From Sphaerolaimus hirsutus (lineage: Eukaryota > Nematoda > Chromadorea > Monhysterida > Sphaerolaimidae): a stretch of 64,000 nucleotides of DNA. Location: positions 8,621,504 to 8,685,503 of the forward strand of contig OZ038460.1 of the NCBI GenBank assembly GCA_964036195.1, written 5' to 3'. Of this stretch, positions 44,257 to 55,400 are shown piece after piece. Under the pieces are notes generated by a model. That model saw only the letters and a program-made list of their open reading frames with translations. It made no database searches and was not told the DNA's origin. The translations under genes and the position numbers were made by a program. Every line of letters begins with the position of its first letter. The first letter of the stretch is position 1.

Positions 44257-44517
44257 CTAGAAGCTCTGAACAGATGTGACTTTGATAATGTGCAAATAGA
44301 ATTTGACACGATTATTAGGGCTGTCGTATTCGCCAGCAGTAAAATAAACTACCATTTTCTTGTCATTTCCGTCAAAATAAATTGTAAAAATAACTTGTTT
44401 GTCAAAAGTTCTACTAACCCCTTTGACTGGTTTCATAATGTAGGTGTTATATTTGACAACTTGGTCATCAAAATCGTTTGGCACTGATATTATCTTGTTG
44501 TCGCCCGTCGCAGGTGC
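44257..44517 (-). CDS. Possible terminal exon, beta-rich product
   Basis: A good acceptor (ATTGTTCTAG) opens an 86-codon frame in phase 0 that ends at a TAG. It reads APATGDNKIISVPNDFDDQV, then FDKQVIFTIYFDGNDKKMVV and ends TSVQSF. The alternating hydrophobic pattern suggests beta strands. It follows the ankyrin-repeat gene on the same strand, and that gene's exon ending at 45294 is also phase 0, so this could be an alternative last exon or a separate gene. Confidence 0.4.
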   Translation of the reverse strand, partial: APATGDNKIISVPNDFDDQVVKYNTYIMKPVKGVSRTFDKQVIFTIYFDGNDKKMVVYFTAGEYDSPNNRVKFYLHIIKVTSVQSF

Positions 44518-44826
44518 CTAGAACAATACGGAATTCATTGAATCACAGATAACATGCTGTAATGCTTTTAGCCTATGTAAAAAGCCAAACACAATCTTTC
44601 ACGCAAACCACCACAGCAGTGCAAAATAAATATTTACCGTACAATGCGATTACGTATGTGTATTTATGTACAAATACAATGCAATAAGCTTTCATCACTG
44701 GAACATTTTTCCAACAAAATCACTACGGGTAAAAAGTAAAAAACTAAGGCAACAGATGCAAAAGATTGCAATTGACAGAAAGCGAGACTAATAATTTGTC
44801 GTAAAAAGTTGCATCAATTCATAATT

Positions 44827-47791
44827 TTACTGTTCCACCTGGTGCGGTTGCGGCGTGTAATGCTTCATGACGTCGACAACTTCCTTGTGGCCCTGCTGCC
44901 GGGCGATGTCCATGGACGAGAAGCCCGGCTGAGAACGGGCGACGACAATTTACACAAATCGAAGTGATCGCGACAAACCCCGGTTTTCTCAATGAACTCA
45001 ATTTTGTCACGTTTCTCAGGTTCAGCGGGAAACATATTTGCGGCATATTCATGCTCGGCGGACGACATACTTTGCATGGAAACCTACCACAACCCATCTG
45101 AATAATGAACCAAAAATTAACAGTTTTTCATCATAATATTTCGTTTTTACTATGGAATAATCAATTACAAAATCTATCACAAAACTATTCATTAAATTAC
45201 GGTAGGATTCAGTGCAAAGTATGCGTTCCACTCGGTATACATTCTATCCGAAGCCTAAAACACGCCCCAAAATCGAGTCCACCCCACACTTACCCTTTGT
45301 CCCACAGTGACAACTTTCTTGTCGGCGCCAAAATCCAGCAGCAGCTTGACAATGTCCGCGTGCCCTTCCTGGGCGGCCATGTAGAGCGGCGTGAATCCAT
45401 CGTCGTGCGTGGCCGCGTCCACTGACACATCGACGCCGCTTTCCAGCAGGTGCCTGGCTGCGGTGTCGTTGCCTGTCAGCGCGGCCACGTGCAGCGCCGT
45501 GGTGCCCTTCTGCGGTGGGTTTTGGATGCAGCTGTTTGATCGAATGTGAAATTTCCAGGGCTAGAGTAATGTAAAATGCAACTGCTCTGCTCTGGTATAA
45601 AAAGGTGGCAACGGATCAAGGGATGTATTAAGTGATGTTACAAATAACTTATAAAGTTGAATGTGATACCTATATTGAAGAACTAAAGTGACAGACAAAC
45701 CTACCTATTTAGTTTTGACTACAGTGAATGGGTTTGTTACAAATAAAACTTACCGGCGTGGCTTTGGCGCCAGCCCCGTTGTTCACCAACTGGTACACAT
45801 CGTCGTTGTTGCCTTGCCTGATAGCCAGCATCAGCTTTGTATCATCGTCGTCATCAGAGCCAATAGTGGACGCCTGCGTTGAGTTGGTGACTTACCGTAT
45901 ATCATCGAATAAAGCCCCAGGGGAGTTATTTCTCTGTGGGGAGTTATTCAAGCGGGAGGAGTTATATAAGGGTTATTTTTTCCCTAGAATTACATTATGT
46001 ATTTGTTGTCCCTGCTGTAGGCTACTATTTTTTTGTTTTTGTTTTTTCGTTTGACACACTACACTGCATTAATTGCACCCAGGCATAGCTTTATTTGGTC
46101 GGCTCGACGTTTTTCGGTCCGACGTCCGACGGTTGATTTTTATAAAGGTGACCCAACATCTTTTCCACCTATCACGGAGCGGGAGTTATTCAAGTGCGGA
46201 GAGTTATTCAAGGGCAACAGGGGGGAGTTATTCAAGGGTAAGTCTTATTCGTCGATATACGGTAAGTTTGTGCGCAGGGCCTGTGCCAAGTGTTGACGAA
46301 ATGGCGTGACCGACATGCGTGAGCCTGCGCTCGATAGTCGCCTTGGAGGCGCGGCTGCCGGCGTTGCGACTGGTCGCACGGCTGGGCGCCTGGCTGGCCG
46401 GCGTGCTCTCGTCCCCGAACAGGCTCTCCACGTGGTCCTCGCCCTCGTCTCCGCTGTGCTCGTCGATATCGTCCTCGTTGTGGTCGGAGCCGACCAGATC
46501 CGACTGGACGCCGCTGACCGCGTGGCTGAGCCGCGAGTGCTGCGACTGCGTGCGGCGCGAGTGCGCGCTCGAGTAGCCTGCGCGCAGTGCTACAGTTTTT
46601 TAAAGTACTGAACTTTTTTGAAAGTAAACGTAAAAGTAAAGTATTTTTTTACACTGCGCTGAGTACAGAAAACGTAAAGTACGAATGTTTTGCGTAAAGC
46701 TGCGGTGCAAATTGGCAGCAATTAATACATCATGTACATACTATGCAAACATGATTATGTACATTATAAATACCAGACGGGTGGTATTTCGAGAGTGGTC
46801 TATTTCTCCTCAGCTTGCTCAGACATGGAGGTATTTCGAGGTGGGGTAGGGACGGGTTAATTCAAAGGAGTAATTCGAGGGAATACGGTGAATATTTGTT
46901 TTGTTTTTCAAAAAGAGCTTTTCCCACGGCTTTCAGCAACCGCGCAACGCACCGTGCTCGCTAGCCGGTGGCGTGTCCAACAGGTGATCGAGGGGGCCCG
47001 TAATCGCCGCAGCGTGCATCGATGCCCGGCTTTCAGGCTTGCTCTCGTGTTTGGTCGAGCTGCGGCGACGGTGCCTCGACTCTTTTTCATTGGCATCCTG
47101 CAAAATGAATTCAAGTACGAGTGTGCGTATGTAAATACTGTATGTATTTGCTTGAATCACCCGCTGGGGAATTATTGTTTCGTCAGACATTTTTGAGGGG
47201 GAACTTTTCAAAGGGGATATTATTCAAGGGGTGAAATTACTACCTAATTCGTCAAAATTTTTAAGAATATTTCTATCAATTCATTTCACTAAATAGGTAT
47301 GCTTTATTCACAAAAAAAATGCCATTTGTGTTCAAAATGGACAAAACAAAATGATGATATGCATTAAATGGGGAATGCTACGGGCATTGGGGATTTTTTT
47401 CCTCACTTCTCTAACTAGGGAATGAAGAGGGGGAATCATTCATGCAAATACGGTAGTTCCGCACTGAACAAATTTCGCCCTCACGTGCTTGCCCATCGCC
47501 GGTTGAGACTTGCGCCTGTGGTGCTTTTTTTGGTGCCGCTTTGGCGGCTTTTCTGGCTGCGGCGGCTCGACCGGCGGCGGCGGTTCATGGTGTATTGGTT
47601 TGGGCGGCGACAACCGTCGCGGCTTGTAACCTCTGTGCAGTTTTCAGACTGGTTTTTGTGGTTGTGTGCACTTTGTGTGTTTCAAACGCGCTTTCGACGC
47701 ACTTTTCCAGCCACGGTTTGTCATACGGTCGGTTCGGTTCCACGATAGCTGCATGCGGTGCGCGATGTCGGTGGTGTGCTTTAGTAGCCAT
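44827..47791 (-). CDS. Ankyrin-repeat protein
   Basis: Seven minus-strand exons: 47791-47703, 47632-47485, 47097-46953, 46577-46261, 45873-45754, 45509-45294 and 44928-44827 (stop TAA), about 378 aa. All phases fit, though the fourth exon's donor could lie earlier. The N-terminal half is low-complexity: His-rich MATKAHHRHRAPHAAIVEPN, a PPPPVEPPQPEKPPKRH segment, then Ser- and acid-rich sequence. The C-terminal 150 residues are ankyrin repeats: KLMLAIRQGNNDDVYQLVNN, KGTTALHVAALTGNDTAARH, DDGFTPLYMAAQEGHADIVK and GFSSMDIARQQGHKEVVDVM. The last three resemble consecutive repeats of the ankyrin/UNC-44 membrane-binding domain, but the spectrin and death domains are absent, so this is a short scaffold-type protein. 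Function unknown. It is divergent from the small gene at 48023, 231 bp away. Confidence 0.8.
45884..46262. repeat. CCGTATT-family element forming nearly a whole ankyrin-gene intron
   Basis: TACCGTATATCATCGAATAA at the left and TTCGTCGATATACGGTAA at the right. On the minus strand the proposed donor (AAACTTACC, then GTATATCG) lies inside the element's terminus. The opposite terminus also creates GTAAGT only about 17 bp before the acceptor at 45873. Confidence 0.7.
46593..46890. repeat. Fused fragments of family B hAT and CCGTATT elements
   Basis: TACAGTTTTTTAAAGTACTG begins a family B-like piece, followed by CCGTATT-type sequence ending TCGAGGGAATACGGTG. It fills most of the ankyrin gene intron 46578-46952. 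Confidence 0.65.
47136..47456. repeat. CCGTATT palindromic element
   Basis: ACTGTATGTATTTGCTTGAA at the left and CATGCAAATACGGTAG at the right. It lies in the intron 47098-47484 of the ankyrin gene. Confidence 0.75.
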
Positions 47792-48022
47792 ATTATTGGT
47801 GCTATGTTTGGACTTTGATGTCGAAATACTGGTTTTTATTTGATTAACTCCCAAGCTTCAAAAAGCTTAGTCGATTCGCAATATTATAATATATTTACGA
47901 TATTATTCAGCTGTGCAGATGTGCGCCGCTCTGTAAGCCAATTTTCACATTAGGACTAGGAGAGTAAGGTCGCGCTACCAGAGGCCTAATTTCACAACTA
48001 AATAGGTATTCAGCTACAAGCA

Positions 48023-48296
48023 ATGGCCGCATCTATATTGCGCTTGTTTACGCGTATAATAAAAGGTAGGCCTATTTTTGTTCTTGCATCCATGCGCGGT
48101 AGCTAGAGGGGCAATATTTCACGCATTTTACTTTATGATGAGAACTGACTTTCGGTTACCTGGCGACCGGAAAGCGGAGGCAGTTCACAAAACAATGCAA
48201 TGCGCTGGCCTTCTAGGTGTCATGTGCTTTTTTCATCGGGCTTTGTCTGCTGTTGCAGTCTATTGTCTGCCAGTTTTCAGCATCTGGGTAGTGTAG
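48023..48296 (+). CDS. Small protein, possible mitochondrial membrane protein
   Basis: The first exon 48023-48065 (MAASILRLFTRIIK, amphipathic and basic like a presequence) joins across a short intron in phase to 48103-48296. The second exon reads ARGAIFHAFYFMMRTDFRLP and GDRKAEAVHKTMQC, then a hydrophobic tail (ALSAVAVYCLPVFSIW), about 78 aa. The acceptor (CATGCGCGGTAG) is acceptable; a GTAGTG near 48290 could be a further donor. The layout suggests a small mitochondrial inner-membrane protein, but I do not recognise the family. It shares a 231-bp divergent upstream region with the ankyrin gene. Confidence 0.45.
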
Positions 48297-48563
48297 TTGA
48301 CTCATCCAAGTATTTCTTGTTTGTAAGTAGAATATCAGTACACTTAAATACGTTGTTTTTGTTTATTGGAACGCATAACGTAAACACAACACGACGGTTA
48401 CACACAACAGATGTAAAATTTATTAAAGTGAATTAATAGCGCTTCTGAAGCACGGAAAGAGGCACCAATCTGGTGGAAAAAGTGTGTACATATTTATATG
48501 TATAATCTAACATCTAATCACATGACATTCTTCAATCACTGTAAACAACCAAATCACTCCAAA

Positions 48564-49975
48564 TCAGCTGCAGCAATGGAATGCGTAACCACTGGAGCAG
48601 CACGCGCTGGCAGAATACCCTTGGGCAGGTTTGCAGTTGCCCCAGCCGCAGCTGCACTGGCTGCCGCAGCCCACGTCCGTCACCGGGCCCCAATTGGCGC
48701 CGACTTTTTTGGCCGCAGTGCCGACGGCTGTTTGAAGCAGAGTTGTTAGAATTACTGAACTTTTTTAAAAGTATATGTAAACGTAAAGTTGTTTTTTTTA
48801 CTCATCACAAAGTATAGAAAACGTAAAATACTTTTTTTTTACTCGTACGTACGCGTAAATCTGAGTACAAATTTTTTTCCCAGTAAAATGCAAAAGTGAG
48901 CACTTTTCTTCATAGAATATGTAGAACTGGGTAGTTTTTTTGAAATATTTACCCCCCCCCTTAAAATAGTCACTACGAATTACATAATAGACCCCCCATC
49001 GACACCCCCCCCCTAACTTGAGTGTAACGAGAACATAAATATCAAAACGTTCAGGTTATGTGTTTTGCGAAATGCAGGACACACGTTAAAACAATGACTG
49101 CGTCCCGCTAGAACAGGGTTTATGTCATCTCTATTTACATGAATACTTATGTATATAAGTTTATAGACTTGTATATGGTGCTTATTGTTGCATTTTTCTA
49201 TCTCGGCGTATGTTACAAACAATGATCAGTACTGAGAGTTCGAAAAAATTTTGGCGGAGTAATAACCCCCTCTGAAACACCCGTTATTCTTTAACCGCCC
49301 TCAAAATTGCACTATGAAAGAATCACCCCCCAGCCCGGGGGGGGGGTTCGAGGAAATAGAGTACATTGCAGTGTAGTCACCTTATAAATACGTCCCACAT
49401 TGCATTCTCAGAAATACATTTTATTTACGCGTATGCTCGAAAAATGTACGCGTACATGTGAGTACGTTACTTTTTCTAAAAGTATATGTAAACGTATTTA
49501 CCGCGTACTCGCGTACGCGTATTTTTCGAGTAAACGTACGTACCTTTTAACAACTCTGGTTTGAAGTTGTTGATTTAGTCGGTTGTCAACGAATAATAAA
49601 TCATGCATCAACGATCGTGGAATAAATCATGGGTCGGCTTCAGAGTAGTGATGTAAAAGCTTTGACGGCGCATTTTGCGCCCTTTTTACCAAGCGCAAAA
49701 TGTCATGTAAAATCACCTGCAAAATGGCAAACGTACGTTTTACACGCAGGGCTTGTTACGCAGGACCTTTTTCGGGTCTGGGACGGCCCCTGGAACTTTT
49801 CACATCACTAGGTAGATCAGAGTCCCTCACCTTTGGCAACTTCTCTGGCTACTCCCGCGGCTACGGCACCTCCCCCAGCCACTGGGTTGGCTGTAACATG
49901 GCTCAATATAAGTGAACATGTGTAGAATGTTGCGACCAAAATTGCCCATCGAATGGAGGTACTGGAGCGTGGCAT
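48564..49975 (-). CDS. Small secreted cysteine-rich protein
   Basis: Two minus-strand exons, 49975-49831 and 48727-48564, join in phase 1 to give 102 aa (113 aa if the ATG at 50008 is used). The N-terminus has a basic start and a hydrophobic core (AILVATFYTCSLILSHVTA), a likely signal peptide with cleavage near TANP. A Gly/Ala-rich linker (VAGGGAVAAGVAREVAK) follows. The C-terminus has eight cysteines packed in 34 residues: CGSQCSCGWGNC, then ACCSSGYAFHCC. Eight cysteines would allow four disulfides; the spacing matches no family I can name. Secretion and disulfide bonding are inferred. The 1.1-kb intron contains a hAT element that ends at the acceptor and a decayed introner-like copy near the donor. 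Confidence 0.75.
48738..49558. mobile_element. hAT-like family B element abutting a 3' splice site, with a nested CCGTATT element
   Basis: It starts CAGAGTTGTTAGAATTACTG and ends TTTTAACAACTCTG, with a perfect duplication GTTTGAAG at 48730-48737 and 49559-49566. A CCGTATT-type segment (about 48940-49365) is nested in it. On the minus strand its end lies 10 bp before the exon that starts at 48727. Confidence 0.92.
49680..49795 (-). mobile_element. Decayed introner-like copy
   Basis: On the minus strand it starts GGGCCGTCCCAGACCCG, so the donor GT is lost, and contains GCCATTTTGCAGGTGATTTT and CATGACATTTTGCGC. It lies in the intron of the Cys-rich gene, about 36 bp inside the donor at 49830. 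Confidence 0.6.
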
Positions 49976-50671
49976 CGTTGGAAGTGCTAGCGATATGAAT
50001 TGATTCAAAGGAAGTTTTAATGCTTGTGTTTAATCGGTTGTTGATTGGAAAGCAGGTAATCGGAAATGTGACTTAGTTCGGACCACAGCATTTTTATACC
50101 GTACGTGTTTACTGTTTATTTCGTGTATGTTTTTGTTCTCGTTACCTCTGTTTACATTTTTTCAACGACTTATATAAATTATGACACAAGTTGGGTTTCG
50201 TATTGTGTAAATGCTGTTTACATCCTGTGTAAATACATCCTGTTTACACTTTTTATCATACCTACCTAGTCATAAATATGTGAACGATAGTGAAATGGCT
50301 TTTCCTTGCAATTCAGCCAAATGTGAGGCCTGCAGAATTTGGGAAAAAATGTCACGCAGGGGTTGATTACAGCGACATAAAATGTTTAAATACATTTTTT
50401 TAAACAATACAATTTTGTTCTACTTCGGGCAATTATTCAAGTTTCAAATGAGAAATGGATAGATTTCGTTTTTTTCGCAGTTGAATTTATTCAGTCTGAC
50501 CTTTTGCTGCGAGACAAACCACGCGCGTTTCTGCGCTTGGCCAACATTTCAAGCCTGGTTTCTGGCCAACATTTCGTAATGTATTGCAAGCACACATTAA
50601 TGGTGATGTGCGCGCTTCATTGAACTGTTTCATTACACATTACCAAACTACCTAGTTTCATTACAATTGTA

Positions 50672-51010
50672 TACCGTAACTCCTCGAATGATACCCCAGA
50701 GTTTTTTTTCCGTCGATAGAAGTCGTATTTTTAGTGGGAGGTGTTATTCAACGGGTGGAGTTATTCGAGGGGAGGAGTTATTTTTCGTCAGAATTTTCAG
50801 TTCCAAGTTAAGCATTTGCATGATTAATGTACTAGGTAATACTTTACTAATATTTTACTAATCTACTAATAAATACATAAACGTGCTTTGTACATGTGAA
50901 ATTTTTCTACCCATCAAATAAGGGGAGTTATTTTTTCCCACTCAGCCAACAGGGGGGAGTTGTTCGAGGGAGGCTATTCAAGGGGAGGACTTATTCGAGG
51001 CTATACGGTA
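50672..51010. repeat. CCGTATT-family element
   Basis: ATACCGTAACTCCTCGAATG at the left and TTCGAGGCTATACGGTA at the right form inverted ends around GGGGGAGTTATT words. Confidence 0.8.
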
Positions 51011-51575
51011 GTGAAATGTAGCGTATTTTTCGTTCCTGTATCGTTCCATTTACAGTAAAAGTACAAAACGTATTATAGGAAATGGTCCAACGTAAAATTA
51101 ATTTCACGTTGAGTCATTTGCGTAGGAGGCCAGACTACTTAGGATGCTAGCCGTTTGGTATGCTGCGAAAAAGCTCACTTAGGATGCTGTCAGGCATCAC
51201 TTGACATGAAAACTAGCTACACGTTGTATGCCACCATTTAATCATCTCATGCTTGCTCATCAAATGCGACATTTAAGATGGATTTCATGAGCATTAGAAG
51301 TGAATTGAATTTGTTAAATATTTTTTAAGCATTTTCTTCTAACTTGCCATGTGTTTTTCACTTTTTTTACTTCCCAATTCACGTCTCATTTTACTTCTCA
51401 ATTCAGTTCTAGCACAGTAGCACTTGAAATAAGGAACAGCAGCATACTAACTGTGCATTTATGTGTCATACTAAGTGGCTAGCATACTAAATGATGCACC
51501 CCCTTTGCGTAGATCATTGCATACAGATTACGTCTGCGTGTTGCGAAGAACACCCGCTGCGTGCATATTACCAAA

Positions 51576-52019
51576 TACCGTATTACCTCGAAATACCCCC
51601 ATGGGGGTTTATTATTTCGCCAGCAAAATTTGAGGGGGGGTTAATTCGAGGGGGGGGTTTATTCGAGGGGGGGGTTTATTATTTCGTCAGAAATTTTCGT
51701 AAGGATCGTAGTAAATAGTAGGCATTTGCGTACCCAAAATAGGTAATAAATGTGTCCGAACAGGATATATTTGGACATTAAAACGTAGATAGCTACACAA
51801 ACTAGTATATGTGTAGCTGCAATGCAAATTAACAGTAATATACATCATGTACATTGCGTACATGACGTATTTATTATGTACATGACGTACATCATTCCGA
51901 AGGGGGGGGGGTATTTCGAGGGGGGGGGTTTATTATTTCCCCAGCCCATTTTGAGGGGGGGGGTTAATTCGAGGGGGGGGGTTAATTCAAGGGGGGGGAT
52001 AATTCGAGGTAATACGGTA
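51576..52019. repeat. CCGTATT-family element, intact copy
   Basis: ATACCGTATTACCTCGAAAT at the left and TCGAGGTAATACGGTA at the right, with GTACATGACGTA words and long G runs. It is the intact counterpart of 37261-38312. Confidence 0.85.
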
Positions 52020-52498
52020 GATGGTATTGGTTGATGGATTACCTATTGTCAGCATGTTCATACCATTGTAAATATGTATTGGACTCGCCGGACTGAGATA
52101 CCTATTTTTCTTCGTGTGGCCGGCACTTGGAGCGTTTATTTCGAGGGTGTTTTTCAAGCGCGATACAGTTTTTCGAGTTCCCAAACCATACTGGTATTTC
52201 TACACTCTGTTCCGTTATAAGACGGTAAATCTTTAACGCTGGTCAGTTTTACATCGTTACATTTCCTTATCCAAATTCTTATATCTGCGCGCAGGCAAAA
52301 AATGTAAATATTTGGGTACATCACATCCCATAACGCCCGTGAATTTGAATGCATCTCTGAATGCAAGCTCATCGATAAGGGTTTTTGAATTGCATTAATA
52401 GCCAAAAAATAAATGCCATGTAAAAACGCATAGGTATTGAAACCAGTATTCATCTTTAGGTACTTATAATCAACATCAACAACAACTTGTCTACACAG

Positions 52499-55400
52499 GG
52501 AGCCCACAACCGACTATGATCACCTGGGAGTTTGATAGATTGCCGCCGCTCGGTCGAACCAGTTTCAAATATTTGCTGAGCAATACTTTAGCAGGTGGGC
52601 TCAATCCTGATATCAAATCACCATACCCATTCACCTGTGACCAGTGTGGCAAATGCTTCAAATACTCGGATGTGTTCACCTACCACCGATATGCGCATCA
52701 GCTCGGTAGGCATTTCTGGTGCGACAAGTGCAACAAGTCATTTAAAACGCGCCGGCTATTCAGAGAGCATTTGAGGAGACCGCAGCACACTGGCATATCC
52801 AACTTCAAGTTAGGTTCAATATAAACACCATCCAAGCCAGGTCCGGCACCTACTTTCTGAGTCTGTGCCGAACTAGGGTGTCAAAAAATTTTTTTTACGG
52901 AAAACGGAAAACGGAAAGGTAAAATTTTTTCACTTTACGGAAAACGGAAAACGGAAAGGTAAAAAAAAAATTTCTGCCGGAAAACGGAAAACGGAACGGT
53001 AAAAAAATTTCACTCAGCGGAAAACGGAAAACGGAAAGGTAAAAAAAAATTGTTGGCCGGAAAACGGAAAACGGAAAAATGAAATGCCGGAAAACGGAAA
53101 ACGGAAAGCAAAATTTTCACGGAAACGGAAAAAAATAAAGTGAAATTAGCACGGTAATCGACAAATTTGCAGAAGGAAAACCTGCATGCAGGTTTGCCTG
53201 TTTGGCTTTGATTGTGGTAGCTGTACATTCTGCAACTATGGATCATGCCTGTAACTTCACTTGTAGTTCAAGCTTAACTGAACCAACAAAAAATCATCAA
53301 AAAGTAGCCATAGTGGCCATGGAAAGGAAACACTATGACAATTTCACAGTCTAGAAGCAGTGGGAATCACTGATGACCCCTATGCAGTTGATGACGACAT
53401 TGCAGAGGAGATGATAATAAATAGCATAAAAATCAATGACAACAACAAACAATACTATATTGACTGGCCGTATAAAGAGAGTATCAGTGACCTGCCCATG
53501 GGAAAAGCAGAAGCCTCGGTGTGGTGTAAATCACTGATAAGAAGATTCAACAAAGATACAAACTTATTCGAACAATACCGGAAAGTTTTGGACGACCAAC
53601 TAGAAAAGGGAATAATTGAGATCTGTGACGACAAAACAGACAACAAGGGGATTCATTACCTGCCACACCAGCCAGTAATCACGCTGGGCAAATCAACATC
53701 ATGCAGAATCGTGAACAATGGGTCGGCAGGTAAGCCCAGTTTCAACGAGTGCTTTTTTAGAGGACCAATTACAACACCATTAGCACTGGGCCTACTCCTG
53801 AGGTTCAGGGCAGGCAATCTAGCATTAATTGCTGATATTGAAAAGGCATTTTTGCAAATAGGATTGCATGACCAAGCTAGAGACTACACACAATTTTTCT
53901 GGCTGAAAGATGCCTCAAAACCAGTAACTGAAAATAACTTAATAGTACTTCGTTTTAAACGCGTACTGTTTGGACTTGTCTGCAGCCCAGCAATTTTGGG
54001 AGCAGTCATAAAATACCATTTAAATGTGACAATAAACAACATGAATGAATATGAAGAAAATGAAGGGGAATGAAACCAGTTGGCAATGATAATAAACAAC
54101 ATTTACGTCGATAACTTCATCAAGAGTGTCACGAGTGAAGTTGAAGCTTTAGAACTATATTACAAAGTCAAAGCTTTATTTAACCAATGTTCTATGAACA
54201 TGAGGGAATAGCTGTCAAACTCCAGATCAGTCATGAATGAAATAGCAGAAAATGACAGGAGTCCAAAGGTGAATAAAATTGTCACAGTAATGGGCATGAA
54301 ATAAAATCACTGAACGGACATGCTGGCAATATCAACACCAAAATTGCAAATTGACAGCATCACAACACCAACCAGACAAAACTTGAATAAATTATTGGTG
54401 TCAGCATATGACCCAATTGGGTTCACAGCACCTGTTTCACTGACCCTGAAATCCCAGTTGTCAATGCTGCTCCAAGAGACAAAAACAACACAATGGGATG
54501 AGCCAATTGAAGATAAATACAGATTGGAACAACAATGAAAAATGCCAGAAAACTGAAAATTTAGCCAGAAAATGGATAAATGGCCTGGTAAAATGGAAAC
54601 GGAAAGGTAAAAATTTTTCAGCCGGAAAACGGAAAAATGGGCCGGAAAAACGGAAACGGAAAGGTAAAAAATCTTCAGCTGCCGGAAAACGGAAAACGGA
54701 AAGGTAAAAATTTTTCAGCTGCCGGAAAACGGAAAACGGAAAGGTAAAATTTTTTCGGCTGCCGGAAAACGGAAAACGGAAAGGTAAAAAATTTTCCTGC
54801 GGAAAGGCGGAAACGGAAAACGGAAACGGAAATTTGACACCCTATGCCGAACCCCATATCTCCAGCTGTTGTGGGGTGATACGGAGCTGTTGTGGGGTCG
54901 GGCGGGGTGATAAGGTGCCGACGACCAACCTGGGAGTGGGCCGCCACAAAAATAGCTGATTTTTTGGAAAATTGACTGTCCAAGCCACACATGGCACTGG
55001 GCGTGGACACATAAAAAAATTGCAAAAATTAGATAAAGTCCTCCAGAGCAGGGTTGGTTTTATAAAAATCATTTGTATACAAATTGTATAACAATTGTAT
55101 AAAAATGTATTTTATTTTTATTTTATTCTTGTTTCATTTTATTTTATTTTATTTTATTCCAAAATAATAATAAAATAATAAAATGGACCATTTTACAAAA
55201 ATTTTACAAAAATTTTACAGAAATTTTACAAAAAATCAGAATCTTGCATGCAAGGTCAGAAAAATGTGATAATTAGACCTAAACATAAAAAACGTGTGAC
55301 AATATTTTCCATTACTTTGCAAAAGTTGCATGCAATAGGTATTGTTATCTAGTTGCAAGTGTTAAGGTACAATTATCGATAAGAATGGTTTGCATTTTCA

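Noticed and set aside
53360-54538. Active retrotransposon or endogenous virus
   Set aside because: The pol frame is broken at least twice, and protease, RNase H, integrase, envelope and terminal repeats are not visible. It is a dead BEL/Pao-type fragment.
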